NCBI GenBank assembly: GCA_051005875.1
Contig: JBPCIX010000073.1
Location: 1-8,997, forward strand
DNA: 8,997 bases
Reading direction: 5' to 3'
From: JBPCIX01 sp051005875
GTDB lineage: Bacteria > Actinomycetota > CADDZG01 > JAHWKV01
The translations under genes and the position numbers were made by a program. This document shows positions 6,912 to 8,997 of this stretch, piece after piece. A model generated the notes under the pieces. That model did no database searches. It saw only the letters and a program-made list of their open reading frames with translations, and was not told where the DNA came from. Position 1 is the stretch's first letter. Each line of letters starts with the position of its first letter.

Positions 6912-8399
6912 TTGACCAACTCTTCCGGCGCGCTGGTTCAAAAGCTCTACAACTATTGCGGGGTGCTGCGCGACGACGGCATTTCTACGATTGAGTATGT
7001 CGAGCAGCTGACGCCGCTGCTTTTTTTGAAAATGGCTGACGAACAGACCCGGCCCCCATTCAAACGGCCGGCCATCGTTCCCGATGGTTACGACTGGCCT
7101 GCGCTGCTGAAACGCGACGGCGACGAACTCGAAAGCCACTACCGTCACACTCTGGAAGAACTGGGGCGCTCCAAGGGCCTGTTGGGCGTTATTTTTCGCA
7201 AGGCTCAAAACAAGATTCAGGACCCCGCGAAGCTTCGGCGGCTGATCGCCGACCTGATCGACCGCGAGCAATGGCTTTCGCTGGATACTGACGTCAAAGG
7301 CGACGCCTACGAGGGCCTGCTTGAAAAGGGCGCCGCCGATATCAAGACCGGCGCCGGGCAGTACTTCACCCCAAGGGCGCTGATCCGGGCGATGGTCGAT
7401 GTTATGCGGCCTGAACCGGGAAGCAAGATATGCGACCCGGCCTGCGGCACCGGCGGGTTCTTTCTCATCGCTCACGACTACATCTCCAGGAAATACCAGC
7501 TCGACAAGGAACAGAAAAAGCACCTTAAGTTCGAAGCATTTCGCGGATGGGAAATCGTCGACGGGGCCGCCAGGCTTTGCGTGATGAACCTTTACCTGCA
7601 CGGCATCGGGGGTGACGAGAGCCCAATCACCGTCGCCGACAGCTTGGCCGCAGACCCGGGGGATAAGTTCGAGATGGTGTTAACCAATCCCCCTTTCGGC
7701 AAGAAGTCCAGCGTTACGGTGGTGAACTCGGCCGGCGAGCAGGAACGGGAAAGCCTGGTGGTAGTGCGCGACGATTTCTGGGCTTCCACTTCGAACAAGC
7801 AGCTGAACTTCCTTCAGCACGTCAAGACTCTTCTGAAGATCAACGGGCGCGCCGCAATCGTAGTACCCGACAATGTGTTGTTTGAGGGCGGCGCCGGCGA
7901 AACTGTGCGGCGCAAACTGCTTCACGAGTGCGATGTCCATACGCTGCTTCGCCTGCCGACGGGAATCTTCTACGCCCAAGGGGTTAAAGCCAACGTGCTG
8001 TTCTTCGACCGCAAGGAAGCCAGCGAGACGCCCTGGACGAAACAGTTATGGATCTACGACCTGCGCACGAATATTCACTTCACGCTGCGAACGAATCCGC
8101 TGAGGCGCGAAGACCTGGACGATTTCGTCTCGTGCTACCGGCCGAGGAACCGACACACGCGGAAGGAGACTGACCGCTTCCACTGCTTCGAGTACGGCGA
8201 CCTGGTCAAGCGGGATAAGGCAAGTCTGGACATATTCTGGCTCCGCGACGAAAGCCTGGAGGACTCAGCCAACCTGCCTCCACCGGATGAAATTGCGGCT
8301 GAGATTGTCGAGGGTCTTCAGGCCGCCCTGGAGCAGTTCTCGCTAATCGCCACCGACCTGTCAGGAAACGGAGCTCCCAGTTCGCAGGAGCCTTCGTAA
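6912..8399 (+). CDS. hsdM: Type I restriction-modification methyltransferase subunit HsdM
   Basis: HsdM transfers a methyl group from S-adenosylmethionine to the N6 of adenine at the site chosen by HsdS. The 495-aa product is full length. An N-terminal helical domain (about 1-125, LVQKLYNYCGVLRDDG) precedes the N6-adenine methyltransferase core. The core shows GQYFTPR at 149-155, the SAM-binding motif I DPACGTGGFF at 175-184, GWEI at 212-215 (the acidic residue that contacts SAM ribose) and the catalytic NPPFG at 259-263 (N-P-P-F motif IV). The start is TTG at 6912: an in-frame stop lies just upstream at 6900-6902, and the diverged second copy at 8695 has ATG at the same place. There is no good Shine-Dalgarno. 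It lies 2.6 kb downstream of hsdS, with an antisense gene between, so it probably has its own promoter or shares one with the 6055-6867 pair. Confidence 0.96.
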   Translation: MTNSSGALVQKLYNYCGVLRDDGISTIEYVEQLTPLLFLKMADEQTRPPFKRPAIVPDGYDWPALLKRDGDELESHYRHTLEELGRSKGLLGVIFRKAQNKIQDPAKLRRLIADLIDREQWLSLDTDVKGDAYEGLLEKGAADIKTGAGQYFTPRALIRAMVDVMRPEPGSKICDPACGTGGFFLIAHDYISRKYQLDKEQKKHLKFEAFRGWEIVDGAARLCVMNLYLHGIGGDESPITVADSLAADPGDKFEMVLTNPPFGKKSSVTVVNSAGEQERESLVVVRDDFWASTSNKQLNFLQHVKTLLKINGRAAIVVPDNVLFEGGAGETVRRKLLHECDVHTLLRLPTGIFYAQGVKANVLFFDRKEASETPWTKQLWIYDLRTNIHFTLRTNPLRREDLDDFVSCYRPRNRHTRKETDRFHCFEYGDLVKRDKASLDIFWLRDESLEDSANLPPPDEIAAEIVEGLQAALEQFSLIATDLSGNGAPSSQEPS

Positions 8400-8444
8400 G
8401 TGCCCGCTGACCTTTACACTGACATTTTGCCGCAAGCGCTGGGC

Positions 8445-8681
8445 TCAGACTTGCTGTCGACCCAGAACAGCGTTGTCAATGTCACGAGGGGTCGGTGACG
8501 CGTTAGCGCACCAGCCGGAGGGAGAGTCGGCCAGTTCCTCCCAGCGCGTTACGTAGTGCTCGAGGAAGACCTGGCCGACGAGTTCGCCTCGGCTCCGCAC
8601 TCCTGTTTTATGGAAGATCGACTTTAGGTGGTCCTGGACGGTGTACGGCGAGACTCCCAAGCTCCGCGCCATTTGTTTGGT
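8445..8681 (-). pseudogene. LuxR-family regulator, C-terminal HTH fragment
   Basis: The minus strand reads TKQMARSLGVSPYTVQDHL, then KSIFHKTGVRSRGELVGQVF, the second half of a LuxR-type (GerE) HTH including the recognition helix. The usual sequence before TKQ (REREVL ... GLS) is missing, with an in-frame TAG at 8682-8684. The second hsdM copy begins 11 bases beyond that. The protein end SPSGWCA looks like a normal terminus for this group, but the frame continues for about 19 residues to a TGA at 8445, so the original stop may also be lost. Without the N-terminal sensor and half of the HTH it should not be functional. It marks a recombination junction and the remains of an older neighbouring gene. 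Confidence 0.8.
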
Positions 8682-8694
8682 CTACGGTTCGCAC

Positions 8695-8871
8695 ATGACC
8701 AACTCGTCCGGCGCTCTCGTTCAAAAGCTCTACAACTATTGCGGGGTGCTGCGCGACGACGGCATTTCCACAATTGAGTATGTCGAGCAGCTGACGCCTC
8801 TGCTTTTTTTGAAGATGGCCGATGAACAGACCCGGCCACCCTTCAACCGTCCTCCCATCGTCCCGGACGGG
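8695..8871 (+). pseudogene. Truncated second hsdM copy (first 59 codons)
   Basis: From the ATG at 8695 the translation follows the window's own HsdM from its first residue to VPDG at 56-59, differing only at residue 51 (K to N) and residue 54 (A to P). By hand alignment 20 of 177 bases differ from 6912-7088: 17 are silent, two change a residue and one changes the start codon TTG to ATG. Similarity then stops abruptly. The frame stays open to the window end (101 codons in all), but residues 60-101 have no HsdM character. The N-terminal helical domain alone, without the SAM-binding core, cannot methylate DNA. The pattern of silent changes means it was a working hsdM under selection before it was cut. 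Confidence 0.85.
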
Positions 8872-8997
8872 CGGGGTTCAGGCAGAGGCCTTCTACTGGC
8901 GGGACCTGAAGCCTTACTTCTGTCTCCGGCTGCCGATGGACCTTTTCTCGCCGGTCGGGCCGGGGGCTTGCCTCGGCCGGGCGCGGCCTTCCGCTCG
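8872..8997. other. Unassigned sequence fused to the truncated hsdM, running off the window
   Basis: All three plus-strand readings are not equally convincing. The frame continuing from the hsdM copy is a low-complexity Gly/Ala/Pro run. The next frame gives EAFYWRDLKPYFCLRLPMD, which looks more like real protein and may be the fragment of another gene joined at about 8871. I cannot name it, and it is cut by the window end. Confidence 0.35.

Noticed and set aside
6864..7601. 245-codon minus-strand frame opposite hsdM
   Set aside because: It mirrors the hsdM coding frame and shows no family pattern.
8445..8997. Integrase attachment site, tRNA or transposon end explaining the scrambled right end
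   Set aside because: No tRNA-like cloverleaf, terminal inverted repeats or transposase reading was found around the junctions.

Overview
This is a high-GC bacterial window built around one type I restriction-modification (R-M) locus. The codon use, the frequent GTG/TTG starts, the LuxR remnant style and the small membrane proteins fit a high-GC soil-type lineage. Actinomycetota is my best guess and Chloroflexota or Acidobacteriota are possible, but nothing in the window fixes the taxon.

Layout, left to right. hsdR (101-2926, +) encodes an intact restriction/translocase subunit. hsdS (2979-4301, +) follows after 52 bases and encodes a two-TRD specificity subunit. A cargo segment of about 2.6 kb (4302-6911) then separates hsdS from hsdM. 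The cargo holds a small three-helix membrane protein (4484-4924, +), a MerR-type HTH plus DUF433 protein (5026-5706, +), a short HicB/UPF0150-type protein on the opposite strand (5716-5919, -), and a two-gene unit on the plus strand. That unit is a three-helix membrane protein with a conserved-looking D-T-K segment (6055-6528) and a small soluble protein with a Pro/Gly-rich tail (6547-6867). hsdM (6912-8399, +) is complete. The right end is scrap: the C-terminal HTH of a LuxR-type regulator on the minus strand (8445-8681), then the first 59 codons of a second, diverged hsdM (8695-8871) that runs into unrelated sequence up to the window edge.

How they work together. HsdM and HsdS should form the methyltransferase, and adding HsdR gives the translocating nuclease. 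All catalytic motifs that can be checked by eye are present, so the system looks active. The cargo looks like accessory defence or toxin-antitoxin material inserted between S and M. It includes two antitoxin-type proteins with no visible toxin partners and two membrane proteins of unknown role. The best candidate for something undescribed is the 6055-6867 two-gene unit, whose first product has the size and layout of small membrane effectors of nucleotide-signalling defence systems. That link is an inference and needs a profile search.

No rRNA, tRNA, CRISPR array, transposase, integrase or origin was seen. No gene-free stretch exceeds 300 bases.
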